A stretch of DNA of 7,277 bases. Source: Nitriliruptoraceae bacterium. GTDB lineage: Bacteria; Actinomycetota; Nitriliruptoria; Nitriliruptorales; Nitriliruptoraceae. Positions within the stretch are counted from its first letter, which is position 1. Each line of letters starts with the position of its first letter. The position numbers and the translations under genes are program-made. The stretch lies in NCBI GenBank assembly GCA_007134165.1, contig SLLJ01000143.1, positions 1 through 7,277 on the forward strand, written 5' to 3'. The notes beneath the pieces are model-generated. The model was not told the origin of the DNA and made no database searches. It saw only the letters and a program-made list of their open reading frames with translations. This document shows positions 1-6,773 of the stretch, piece after piece.

Positions 1-88
1 CGTCGTCATCGCCGCACGCGGCAGCGACCAACGCGAGCGCCATCGCGGCTGCGAAGACGCGCAGCCAGCGCTTTCGTCCGTGTCTCAC
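1..88 (-). CDS. Lipoprotein N-terminus, probably the sugar-binding protein of an ABC transporter (partial)
   Basis: Only the first 29 codons are inside the window; the gene continues past the left edge. Seen: a GTG start at 88, preceded by a Shine-Dalgarno-like AGGGAG (94-99 on the complementary strand) with a 5-nt spacer. The translation begins with a basic stretch (R2, H3, R5, K6, R7, R10), then a hydrophobic Ala/Leu/Val segment (about residues 11-24), then Cys25 followed by Gly-Asp-Asp-Asp. This is a lipoprotein signal peptide, with lipid attachment expected on Cys25. The -3 residue is Ala rather than the commoner Leu, so the lipobox is slightly atypical. Inference: the gene follows a sugar ABC ATPase gene on the same strand after 56 nt, so the product is probably the membrane-anchored extracellular solute-binding protein. 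No ligand-binding domain is visible, so another lipoprotein is possible. An in-frame ATG at residue 16 would remove the signal peptide's charged end and is unlikely to be the start. Confidence 0.72.
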   Translation of the reverse strand, partial: MRHGRKRWLRVFAAAMALALVAAACGDDD

Positions 89-93
89 AGTAT

Positions 94-99
94 CTCCCT
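94..99 (-). promoter_or_regulatory. Ribosome binding site of the lipoprotein gene
   Basis: On the minus strand this reads AGGGAG, 5 nt before the GTG start at 88. It decides the start of the partial lipoprotein gene. It is part of a 10-base block, AGGGAGATAC (90-99), that is also found in front of the ATPase gene start (1347-1356). Confidence 0.6.
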
Positions 100-144
100 G
101 TTCCTCGAGGTTGTGGGGTTGTCGATGGTGCGAACCGCGACGCC

Positions 145-1344
<1,200 letters not shown>

Positions 1345-1350
1345 GCGTAT

Positions 1351-1358
1351 CTCCCTCT
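1351..1358 (-). promoter_or_regulatory. Ribosome binding site of the ABC ATPase gene
   Basis: On the minus strand this reads AGAGGGAG, 6 nt before the ATG at 1344. It supports that start codon. Its core and the following bases (AGGGAGATAC, 1347-1356) recur in front of the lipoprotein gene. Confidence 0.6.
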
Positions 1359-1374
1359 TGGTTCTCCGCCTCCA

Positions 1375-1403
1375 ACTATGGCGGTCGGAGGCTGGTTATG
1401 CAA
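1375..1403 (-). promoter_or_regulatory. Putative promoter of the ABC transporter operon
   Basis: On the minus strand a -35-like TTGCAT (1398-1403) and a -10-like CATAGT (1375-1380) are separated by 17 bp. Matches to the sigma70-type consensus are partial (3 of 6 and 4 of 6). The -35-like element overlaps the LacI-type operator at 1399-1412, so repressor binding would block polymerase. The implied RNA start is about 25 nt upstream of the ATPase gene's start codon, leaving room for its ribosome binding site. Based on spacing and position only. Confidence 0.4.
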
Positions 1404-1412
1404 GCGTTTTCG
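1399..1412. promoter_or_regulatory. LacI-family operator upstream of the ABC transporter genes
   Basis: TGCAAGCGTTTTCG matches the TGNAANCGNTTNCA operator pattern of LacI/CcpA-type regulators at nine of the ten fixed bases; only the last base differs. It lies 55-68 nt upstream of the ATPase start and just beyond the 3' end of the repressor gene, in a 98-nt gap. The site probably binds the adjacent LacI-family protein and controls the transporter separately from the repressor's own promoter. The second, perfect copy at 2611-2624 strengthens the call. Confidence 0.72.
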
Positions 1413-1442
1413 TGGTTGGGTTCGCCTGATCGTCCAGACTGG

Positions 1443-2477
1443 TCAGCCGAGCCGGTCGGCGGACCGCGCCGGCGGCCCTGTGGTATGGCGCACGATCAGT
1501 CGGGTCGGGTGCACCTCGTGCACGGGCACTGGGGTCGCGCCATCGGTCGGTGCGAGCAGCCCGATGAGCAGCCTCGCGGCCCGCTCACCCTGCCCGGTGA
1601 CGTCCTGTCGGATCGTAGTGAGTCCGAGGTAGGCGGACACGTCGTGGTCGTCGAAGCCGACCATCGACACGTCCCGGGGTACCCGCAGCCCGGCGTCGCG
1701 CACGACCTGCATCGCGCCGATGGCCATCTCGTCCGAGCAGGCGAACACCGCGGTGGGCGGGTCGCTGGCCCCCAGCAGCCGCTGCATCGCCTCCGCCCCA
1801 CCCTCCAGCGAGAAGTTGCCGGGCACCGCCAGCGTGGGGTCCGGCGTGATCCCGGCCGCAGCGAGCGAGTCGACGTAGCCGCGGTGTCGGTCGACGGGCG
1901 CCGAGAAACGGAAGGGATCGTCGGGGACCCCCCCGATGATGGCGAGGCGCCGGTGCCCGAGTCCGGTCAGGTGCGAGACGGCGAGGCGGGCCGCGGCCCG
2001 GTTGTCCAGGGTGATCGATGGCGCCTGCTCGCTGCGCAGCCCAAGGGTCACCAGGGCGACCCCAGCGCCCACCAGCCGTCCGAGTTGGTCAGGGTGGAGC
2101 GGGGCGTCGACGACCACCAGCCCATCCACGCGCTTGCGGAAGGGCAGGTCCTCGAGGAAGCGGTCCACGCCACCGGTGCCAGCCATGGTGAAGGGCAGCA
2201 CGTCGTAGCCGTTGGCGGCGACCACCGCCTCCACGCCGGAGAAGAGCTTGGCGTGGTACCAGGTACCGATCATCGGCAGAGCCAAGCCGATGGTCAGGCT
2301 GCGGCGCGCGGCGAGTCGGGACGCGTGCGGATCGGCGACGTAGCGCAGCTCGGAGGCCGCAGCCAGCACCCGAGCTCGGGTGGAGGGGGCGACATTGGGA
2401 AGTCCGCGCAGCGCACGCGAGACCGTGGCGACCGACACGCTGGCAGCGCGCGCGACGTCCTCGATGCTCGCGCTCAT
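1443..2477 (-). CDS. LacI-family transcriptional repressor, sugar-responsive
   Basis: 344-residue DNA-binding regulator of the LacI/GalR family. Seen: an N-terminal helix-turn-helix (about residues 5-25) with recognition region VSVATVSRALRG, followed by the hinge (about 46-60, with Leu55 at the position that usually enters the DNA minor groove), then a periplasmic-binding-protein-like sugar domain to the C-terminus. The start at 2477 is chosen because MSASIEDVARAA begins exactly where LacI proteins normally begin, and because ACCTCCTCC (2481-2489), which is GGAGGAGGT on the coding strand, lies just upstream. A longer in-frame start at 2537 would add 20 residues outside the family's fold. The gene is divergent from the GH13 hydrolase and directly upstream of the ABC genes. 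Operator-like sites lie in front of both flanking gene sets and over its own putative promoter, so it is likely an autoregulated local repressor released by an incoming sugar. The inducer is unknown. Confidence 0.93.
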   Translation of the reverse strand: MSASIEDVARAASVSVATVSRALRGLPNVAPSTRARVLAAASELRYVADPHASRLAARRSLTIGLALPMIGTWYHAKLFSGVEAVVAANGYDVLPFTMAGTGGVDRFLEDLPFRKRVDGLVVVDAPLHPDQLGRLVGAGVALVTLGLRSEQAPSITLDNRAAARLAVSHLTGLGHRRLAIIGGVPDDPFRFSAPVDRHRGYVDSLAAAGITPDPTLAVPGNFSLEGGAEAMQRLLGASDPPTAVFACSDEMAIGAMQVVRDAGLRVPRDVSMVGFDDHDVSAYLGLTTIRQDVTGQGERAARLLIGLLAPTDGATPVPVHEVHPTRLIVRHTTGPPARSADRLG

Positions 2478-2480
2478 GCC

Positions 2481-2489
2481 ACCTCCTCC
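2481..2489 (-). promoter_or_regulatory. Ribosome binding site fixing the LacI-family gene start
   Basis: On the minus strand this reads GGAGGAGGT, 3 nt before the ATG at 2477. The first GGAGG within it has a more usual 7-nt spacing. This strong site argues for the 2477 start over the upstream in-frame ATG at 2537. Confidence 0.65.
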
Positions 2490-2599
2490 AGCGGCTGCCA
2501 GCCGCCGAGTACTGCGAGGGACGTGCGCTTCACGCACCGTCCTGCGCTCCGTTTTCGGCGCGTGCGCCGATCGCCAATCCGCCGTTCGCGCCTGACCGA

Positions 2600-2628
2600 A
2601 CCCTAACGGATGTAAACGCTTTCATCAA
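2600..2628 (-). promoter_or_regulatory. Putative promoter of the LacI-family gene, spanned by its operator
   Basis: On the minus strand a -35-like TTGATG (2623-2628; 4 of 6 consensus bases) and a -10-like TAGGGT (2600-2605; 3 of 6, fitting TANNNT) are 17 bp apart. The perfect LacI-type operator at 2611-2624 lies in the spacer and touches the -35 element, the layout expected for autorepression. The implied leader to the start at 2477 is about 115 nt. The call rests on spacing and operator overlap. Confidence 0.4.
2611..2624. promoter_or_regulatory. LacI-family operator in the repressor/hydrolase divergent region
   Basis: TGTAAACGCTTTCA matches TGNAANCGNTTNCA at all fixed positions. The flanks extend the symmetry to GATG...CATC (2609-2626). 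It lies between the repressor gene and the GH13 hydrolase gene, 123 nt upstream of the hydrolase start and 134 nt upstream of the repressor start. It very probably binds the neighbouring LacI-family protein. It overlaps a plausible repressor promoter. For the hydrolase direction I could not place a convincing promoter: TANNNT-type TAGCGT occurs at 2682-2687 and 2717-2722, without good -35 elements. Confidence 0.8.
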
Positions 2629-2680
2629 CAAGAACCGGGAGATTTCTCGCCGCATTCACGCAGCGCAACCCCCCGATGAC

Positions 2681-2724
2681 CTAGCGTCGTCGTTCCCTCG
2701 GCATCGGACCCGCGGCTAGCGTCG
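2681..2724 (+). repeat. Direct repeat CTAGCGTCG in the hydrolase leader region
   Basis: The 9-mer CTAGCGTCG occurs at 2681-2689 and again at 2716-2724, 35 bp apart, upstream of the GH13 hydrolase. Each copy contains TAGCGT, which fits the loose actinobacterial -10 pattern TANNNT, so one may be the hydrolase -10 box. No clear -35 lies at proper spacing (TTCCCT at 2693-2698 is a weak candidate for the second copy). It may also be chance in GC-rich DNA. Confidence 0.25.
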
Positions 2725-2734
2725 CCATCCGACC

Positions 2735-2740
2735 GGAGGA
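2735..2740 (+). promoter_or_regulatory. Ribosome binding site of the GH13 hydrolase gene
   Basis: GGAGGA lies 6 nt before the ATG at 2747, an optimal spacing. It fixes the hydrolase start, and the protein then begins as family members do (WWRGSVGYEVYVRSF). Confidence 0.7.
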
Positions 2741-2746
2741 CGACGC

Positions 2747-4387
2747 ATGGCACGGTGGTGGCGCGGTTCGGTCGGCTACGAGGTCTACGTGCGCTCGTTC
2801 GCCGACACCGACGGTGACGGCATCGGCGACCTGCCCGGCGTGCGCCAACGGCTCGGGCACCTCGCCGAACTCGGTGTGGACGTGGTGTGGCTCACCCCCT
2901 TCATGCCCTCCCCGCAGGCCGACCATGGCTACGACGTGGCGGACTACCTCGACGTCGATCCGGTCTACGGCAGCCTCGCCGATCTCGATGCGTTGCTGGC
3001 CGACGCCCACCAACTCGGGATGAAGGTCATCTGCGACCTGGTCCCCAACCACACCTCGAACCAACACCGCTGGTTCCTCGACGCCCGGCGTTCGCGCCAG
3101 GCGCACCACCGCACCTGGTACGTGTGGCGCGACCCCGCCTCCGACGGAGGGCCACCCAACAACTGGGTCAGCCACTTCGGCGGTCCGGCCTGGACCTACG
3201 ACGAGCACACCGGCCAGTACTACATGCACCTGTTCCTGCCCGAGCAGCCTGACCTCAACTGGGCCGAGCCCGAGGTCCGTGCCGCCTTCGCGCAGATCCT
3301 CGAGACCTGGTTCTGCCGCGGGGTGGACGGGGTGCGCATCGACGTGGCCCACTCGTTGGTGGAGGACTCGGGGTTCCGCGACAACCCGGTACTCGATCCG
3401 CCGCCCACCGACGACCGCCACGGTCCGATCAGCACCTTCGAGCACTTCCAGCACGCGCACGACCTCGACCAGGACGGGGTGCTCGAGATCTACCGCGACT
3501 GGCACCACATCGCCGCCCGCCACGACGCCGTGCTGCTCGGTGAGGTCTACCTGCTCGACCCCGCCCGGCTCGCGCGCTACCTCGAGGGCGACGCCCTGCA
3601 CCAGTCGTTCTGCTTCGCGGCACTGCGCGCCACCTGGGATGCCTCCGACATCCGCGCCACTCTGCGCCCCTACGTCGAGGCCTCGGGCGACGCGCTGGCC
3701 TGGCCGCTGTCCTCCCACGACGATCCCCACGCCGCCACCCGCTTCGGCGGCGGGCAGCTCGGCGCGCGCCGGCAGCTGGCCTACCTCACGCTGCTGTGCG
3801 GGCTGCCCGGCTCCCCGTTCCTCTACCAGGGCGATGAGCTCGGACTCGATGACGCCGAGCTGCCCGACACGGTCGCCGAGGATCCCATCGCGCGGCGCAA
3901 CCCCGGCACCCACGGCCGCGATCCCCAACGCACGCCGATGCCCTGGCAGCCTGGTCCCGGCGTCGGGTTCACCACCGGGACCCCCTGGCTGCCCGTCGGC
4001 GCCAACCGCACCGACGAACGCACCGTGGCCGCCCAGACCGGCTTGCCCGGCTCACACCTCGAACGCACGCGACGGCTGCTGCTCACCCGCCGTCGGCTGC
4101 CCGCACTCACCGACGGCTCACCGATCCGCTGGTTGCCCTCACCGGACCACGTGGTCGCCATCGAACGCGGTGGGCAGATCGTGGTCGCCCTCAACGTCGG
4201 CGACCAACCGGCCCGGCTGCCGGTCGGCCACCCCGTTGCGATCGCGTACGCCACCGACGACGACGTCACGGTGGAGGGCCAGACGCTGGTGCTTCCTGGC
4301 GACGCCGCCGCGATCGTCCAGCACCTGCCGGCCCCCGACAGCCACCCCTCGAGTCGTCGGCATACGCGTGAGGAGCCTGCGCCATGA
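2747..4387 (+). CDS. GH13 alpha-glucosidase-type glycoside hydrolase (oligo-1,6-glucosidase-like)
   Basis: 546-residue retaining alpha-glycosidase of family GH13, no signal peptide, so probably cytoplasmic, releasing glucose from small alpha-glucosides. Seen: the (beta/alpha)8 barrel begins near residue 8. Conserved regions in order are GVDVVWLTPF (43-52), DLVPNHTS (97-104), QPDLNW (167-172, typical of the oligo-1,6-glucosidase group), GVRIDVAH (195-202, nucleophile Asp199), GEVY (acid/base Glu266) and SSHDD (transition-state Asp325), then a C-terminal beta domain from about residue 450. The catalytic triad is complete. Ser323 replaces the usual Asn before His-Asp, a change known in some other GH13 groups. 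Val200 directly follows the nucleophile; in characterised GH13_31 enzymes Val there favours alpha-1,6 bonds, but transfer to this protein is inference. Overall sequence most resembles actinobacterial GH13_30-like alpha-glucosidases. It is divergent from the LacI-type gene and translationally coupled to the downstream kinase. Trehalulose-, sucrose- or maltose-type activity cannot be told apart from sequence. Confidence 0.94.
   Translation: MARWWRGSVGYEVYVRSFADTDGDGIGDLPGVRQRLGHLAELGVDVVWLTPFMPSPQADHGYDVADYLDVDPVYGSLADLDALLADAHQLGMKVICDLVPNHTSNQHRWFLDARRSRQAHHRTWYVWRDPASDGGPPNNWVSHFGGPAWTYDEHTGQYYMHLFLPEQPDLNWAEPEVRAAFAQILETWFCRGVDGVRIDVAHSLVEDSGFRDNPVLDPPPTDDRHGPISTFEHFQHAHDLDQDGVLEIYRDWHHIAARHDAVLLGEVYLLDPARLARYLEGDALHQSFCFAALRATWDASDIRATLRPYVEASGDALAWPLSSHDDPHAATRFGGGQLGARRQLAYLTLLCGLPGSPFLYQGDELGLDDAELPDTVAEDPIARRNPGTHGRDPQRTPMPWQPGPGVGFTTGTPWLPVGANRTDERTVAAQTGLPGSHLERTRRLLLTRRRLPALTDGSPIRWLPSPDHVVAIERGGQIVVALNVGDQPARLPVGHPVAIAYATDDDVTVEGQTLVLPGDAAAIVQHLPAPDSHPSSRRHTREEPAP
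4370..4375 (+). promoter_or_regulatory. Ribosome binding site of the sugar kinase gene, inside the hydrolase 3' end
   Basis: GAGGAG lies 8 nt before the ATG at 4384 and within the last codons of the hydrolase gene. The hydrolase stop and kinase start share the sequence ATGA (4384-4387), so translation of the two is probably coupled. Confidence 0.65.
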
Positions 4388-5319
4388 GCATCGTCGTCGC
4401 CGGTGAGGCCCTGATGGACCTCGCCCCCCGCGAGGGGCTGCTGCTGCCGTTGCCCGGCGGCTCACCGTACAACGTGGCGGTCGGGCTCGGTCGGCTGGGC
4501 AGTCAGACCCACTACCTCGGCGGATTGTCGACCGACGCGTTCGGCGCGTTGATGACCCAGCGCCTGCGCGCCAACGACGTACAGCTCGAGCTCGCACCGC
4601 GGATCGACGCGCCGACGACCCTGGCGGTGGTCCACCTCGACGATCAGGGCCGGGCCAGCTACGGCTTCTACGTCGAAGGCACCTCCGCCGCCGCGCTCAC
4701 GACCGGTGACCTGCCCGCCCTGCCCGACGGCGCCACCCTGCACGTGTCGCTGGGAGCGATCGGGCTCGGCCACGACCCGGCCGGTCACACCCTGGGCCAG
4801 CTGCTGGCCGAGGCGCGCGGCAACCGGGTCACCAGCCTCGACCCCAACGTGCGTCCGGTCGTGTTCGACCAGGCCGGCGGGGTCGCGGCCTACGCCGCAC
4901 GGATGGACGAGGTGGTGGCCGGAATCGACCTCGTCAAGGTCAGCGACGAGGACCTGCTGACCCTGCACCCCGACGCCGACGACCCGCTCGAGGTCGCCCG
5001 CCGGTGGGCAGCCGGTGGCCCGGCCCTGGTGGTGGTCACCCGGGGCCCCGACGGCGCCGTGGCGCTGCGTGCGCAGGGCCCGGAGGTGTCGGTTCCCGGC
5101 GAGGCCGTCGAGGTGGTGGACACCGTCGGTGCCGGCGATGCGTTCACCGCCGGACTGCTCGCCTGGCTCGACGAGCACGACCGGCTCACCCGCCCGGCGC
5201 TCGACACCCTCGAGGACGAGGCGATCGCCGCGGCGCTGCGCTTCGCGCGACGGGTCGCCGCGATCACCTGCACCCGCGCCGGCGCGGACCCACCACGCCG
5301 TGACGAGCTGCAAGGCTGA
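4384..5319 (+). CDS. PfkB-family carbohydrate kinase, fructokinase-like
   Basis: 311-residue cytoplasmic sugar kinase of the PfkB/ribokinase family, which transfers phosphate from ATP to a sugar hydroxyl. Seen: an N-terminal beta strand with GEALMDLAP (7-15), the glycine-rich substrate-side motif GGSPYNVAVGLGRLG (25-39) and the C-terminal signature DTVGAGDAF (246-254), whose Asp252 is the catalytic base in the anion-hole motif. Length is normal. The start overlaps the hydrolase stop by 4 nt and has its own GAGGAG site, so the two are one transcription unit. The GEALxD opening and GGSPxNVA motif are those of fructokinase-like members; ribokinase or 2-keto-3-deoxygluconate kinase activity cannot be excluded. 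Inference: next to an alpha-glucosidase and a sugar importer, phosphorylation of fructose freed from a fructose-containing glucoside is the simplest role. It converges with the NuoF-like gene with only 26 bp between stop codons. Confidence 0.92.
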   Translation: MSIVVAGEALMDLAPREGLLLPLPGGSPYNVAVGLGRLGSQTHYLGGLSTDAFGALMTQRLRANDVQLELAPRIDAPTTLAVVHLDDQGRASYGFYVEGTSAAALTTGDLPALPDGATLHVSLGAIGLGHDPAGHTLGQLLAEARGNRVTSLDPNVRPVVFDQAGGVAAYAARMDEVVAGIDLVKVSDEDLLTLHPDADDPLEVARRWAAGGPALVVVTRGPDGAVALRAQGPEVSVPGEAVEVVDTVGAGDAFTAGLLAWLDEHDRLTRPALDTLEDEAIAAALRFARRVAAITCTRAGADPPRRDELQG

Positions 5320-5326
5320 TCACCTG

Positions 5327-5359
5327 GCGCTCGCTCAGCGCTCGCTCAGCGCTCGCGCA
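5327..5359. repeat. 11-bp tandem repeat at the convergent gene ends
   Basis: Unit GCGCTCGCTCA occurs at 5327-5337 and 5338-5348 (identical) and 5349-5359 (one change, T to G at 5357). It spans the gap between the kinase stop and the NuoF-like stop and runs into the last NuoF-like codons. The NuoF-like TGA (5346-5348 on the minus strand) is made by the end of the second unit. AGCGCT, itself palindromic, recurs at 5337-5342 and 5348-5353 and could pair as a 6-bp stem, but there is no T-run, so I do not call a terminator. Confidence 0.75.
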
Positions 5360-6728
5360 GCGCCTCGAGCCGCAGCGCGCCGGGCTCCTCGTCGGCGTAG
5401 GACCAGTCCGCCTGCTTGAGGTGGTAGCGGGGGTGGTAGACGACCTCGCCGGTGTCCTCGTCGATGGCCTCGATCAGCGGTGTCGGAAGGTCCGCGGGAG
5501 TGGGCGCCCCCGACTCGACGGTGGCCACGAGTTCGTCGACGAACGCCGCGACCGTCGAGCCGACCAGCAGCTGCGAGCCGACCGGCAGGTAGCAACGGTT
5601 CTGGTCGGTGACGCTCTGCGACCAGCGCAGCAGGGCCTCGAGGTCGGTCTGCTCCCCCTCACCGCGCTGCACCCGGGCGAGCAGTTCGGCCATCGCGCCA
5701 TTGCCGAGCTTGCAGGCGTTGCACTGTCCGCACGACTCCACAGCCAGGAAATTCACCAGCACCGACAGCACGTCGACGATGTGCCGCTGCGCGCCATAGA
5801 CGATGAACCCGCCCGAGCCCATACCCACCCCGGCCTCACGCATCGCGTCAAAGCACATCGGGGTGTCGAGCTGGGCGGGGGTGATCACCGCGTTGGACAC
5901 CCCGCTGTAGACCGCCTTGAGGTCGCGAGCCCCGGCGATGTCCTCGAGCAGCGTGCGCAGCGGGGTGCCCAGCGCCAGCTCGTACACCCCGGGGCTCGCA
6001 ACGTCACCGACCACGGTGAACACCATCGTGCCCGGCGAGACCTCGGTGCCGGCCTGCCGGAACCAGTCCGGGCCGTTGGCCAGGATCGTGGTCACGTGGG
6101 TGAGTGTCTCGACGTTGTTGACGATGGTCGGGTTGGGCACGGAAGTCGTCGCGTGCAGGCCGGCCTCGAAGGGCTTGACGATGCGAGGCATGGGCAGGTT
6201 GCCCTCGATGACCTCGAGCATCGCCGACTCCTCCCCGAACAGGTAGGCGTCGGGACCGGTGGTGATCGACACCCGGTCGGCGCCGGGCCAGCCGGCCGCC
6301 ACGACCTCGTCGAGCGCCGCGCGCAGGCGCGTGACCGGGCCGAAGAACTTCTCCTTGATGCCGATGTGCGCCGTCTGCGCCCCGGTGGCGTGCAGGGCGA
6401 TGCAGATCCCCTCGAGGAAGGCATAGGGCTGCTGCTCGATCAGCACCCGGTCCTTGAAGGTGCCGGGTTCGCCCTCGGCGGCGTTGGCGACCAGGGTGAG
6501 CACCCCACCGGCCTCCGCGGCGGTCTGCTGCACGCCACGCCACTTGCGGGCGGTGGGGAACCCAGCGCCGCCGCGCCCGCGCAGCCCCGCCGCATCGATC
6601 CGGGCGGTGACCTCATCGGGCGGGAGCGCGAGCGCCTGCTCGAGGCCGACCCCGCCACCGGCGGCGAGGTGGTGGTCGAGCGAGGTGACGGGGGCGGCGG
6701 GCAGCAGGCGGTCGGCGTCGTGGGGCAT
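5346..6728 (-). CDS. Stand-alone NuoF-like NADH dehydrogenase flavoprotein (FMN, NADH and [4Fe-4S] sites)
   Basis: 460-residue relative of complex I subunit NuoF/Nqo1, the part that takes electrons from NADH via FMN. Seen: flavin-site motif RGRGGAGFPTARKW (50-63), the NADH/FMN-site motif NAAEGEPGTFKDR (82-94), AYLFGEESAMLEVIEG (161-176), VNNVETL (203-209), an SLBB-like region (about 232-300), then the iron-sulphur domain with C333-x2-C336-x2-C339 and Cys379, enough ligands for one [4Fe-4S] cluster. A tail of about 60 residues follows. The usual Asp of the NADE-type motif is Ala84; the following Glu85 is kept. No NuoE or NuoG gene is adjacent: upstream is a polysaccharide deacetylase and downstream a convergent kinase. 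It is therefore probably not the core complex I subunit but a separate diaphorase-like paralogue whose acceptor is unknown. The start at 6728 gives a family-like N-terminus, but its ribosome binding site is poor (GGAG only 3 nt away, another 12 nt away). Confidence 0.9.
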   Translation of the reverse strand: MPHDADRLLPAAPVTSLDHHLAAGGGVGLEQALALPPDEVTARIDAAGLRGRGGAGFPTARKWRGVQQTAAEAGGVLTLVANAAEGEPGTFKDRVLIEQQPYAFLEGICIALHATGAQTAHIGIKEKFFGPVTRLRAALDEVVAAGWPGADRVSITTGPDAYLFGEESAMLEVIEGNLPMPRIVKPFEAGLHATTSVPNPTIVNNVETLTHVTTILANGPDWFRQAGTEVSPGTMVFTVVGDVASPGVYELALGTPLRTLLEDIAGARDLKAVYSGVSNAVITPAQLDTPMCFDAMREAGVGMGSGGFIVYGAQRHIVDVLSVLVNFLAVESCGQCNACKLGNGAMAELLARVQRGEGEQTDLEALLRWSQSVTDQNRCYLPVGSQLLVGSTVAAFVDELVATVESGAPTPADLPTPLIEAIDEDTGEVVYHPRYHLKQADWSYADEEPGALRLEALRER

Positions 6729-6773
6729 GGCTCCGGTGGCTCCGATTGGGGGCGTCGAACAGGATCAGGGACG

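Noticed and set aside
103..110. Palindrome CCTCGAGG between the ATPase and lipoprotein genes
   Set aside because: An 8-bp palindrome is expected by chance in GC-rich DNA and does not fit the LacI operator pattern or a terminator.
2478..2537. Upstream in-frame start adding 20 residues to the LacI-family protein
   Set aside because: LacI proteins start a few residues before the helix-turn-helix, as the 2477 start does, and a strong GGAGGAGGT precedes that start. The added residues (Arg- and Gly-rich) fit no domain.
1398..2606. 402-codon plus-strand open frame opposite the LacI-family gene
   Set aside because: Antisense to a clear LacI protein, with no recognisable domain and a composition rich in His/Gly/Arg/Gln. 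It also covers both operators. Taken as a shadow frame.
2681..3928. 415-codon minus-strand open frame opposite the GH13 hydrolase
   Set aside because: The opposite strand encodes all GH13 conserved regions in order. This frame is Val/Gly/Glu-rich with no domain and no ribosome binding site I could credit.
4462..5313. 283-codon minus-strand open frame opposite the PfkB kinase
   Set aside because: Antisense to a complete kinase with both PfkB motifs; no family features of its own.
5320..5359. Possible bidirectional terminator between the kinase and NuoF-like genes
   Set aside because: Only a 6-bp stem from the repeated AGCGCT is possible, with no flanking T-run and no longer inverted repeat. 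The tandem repeat explains the pattern better.
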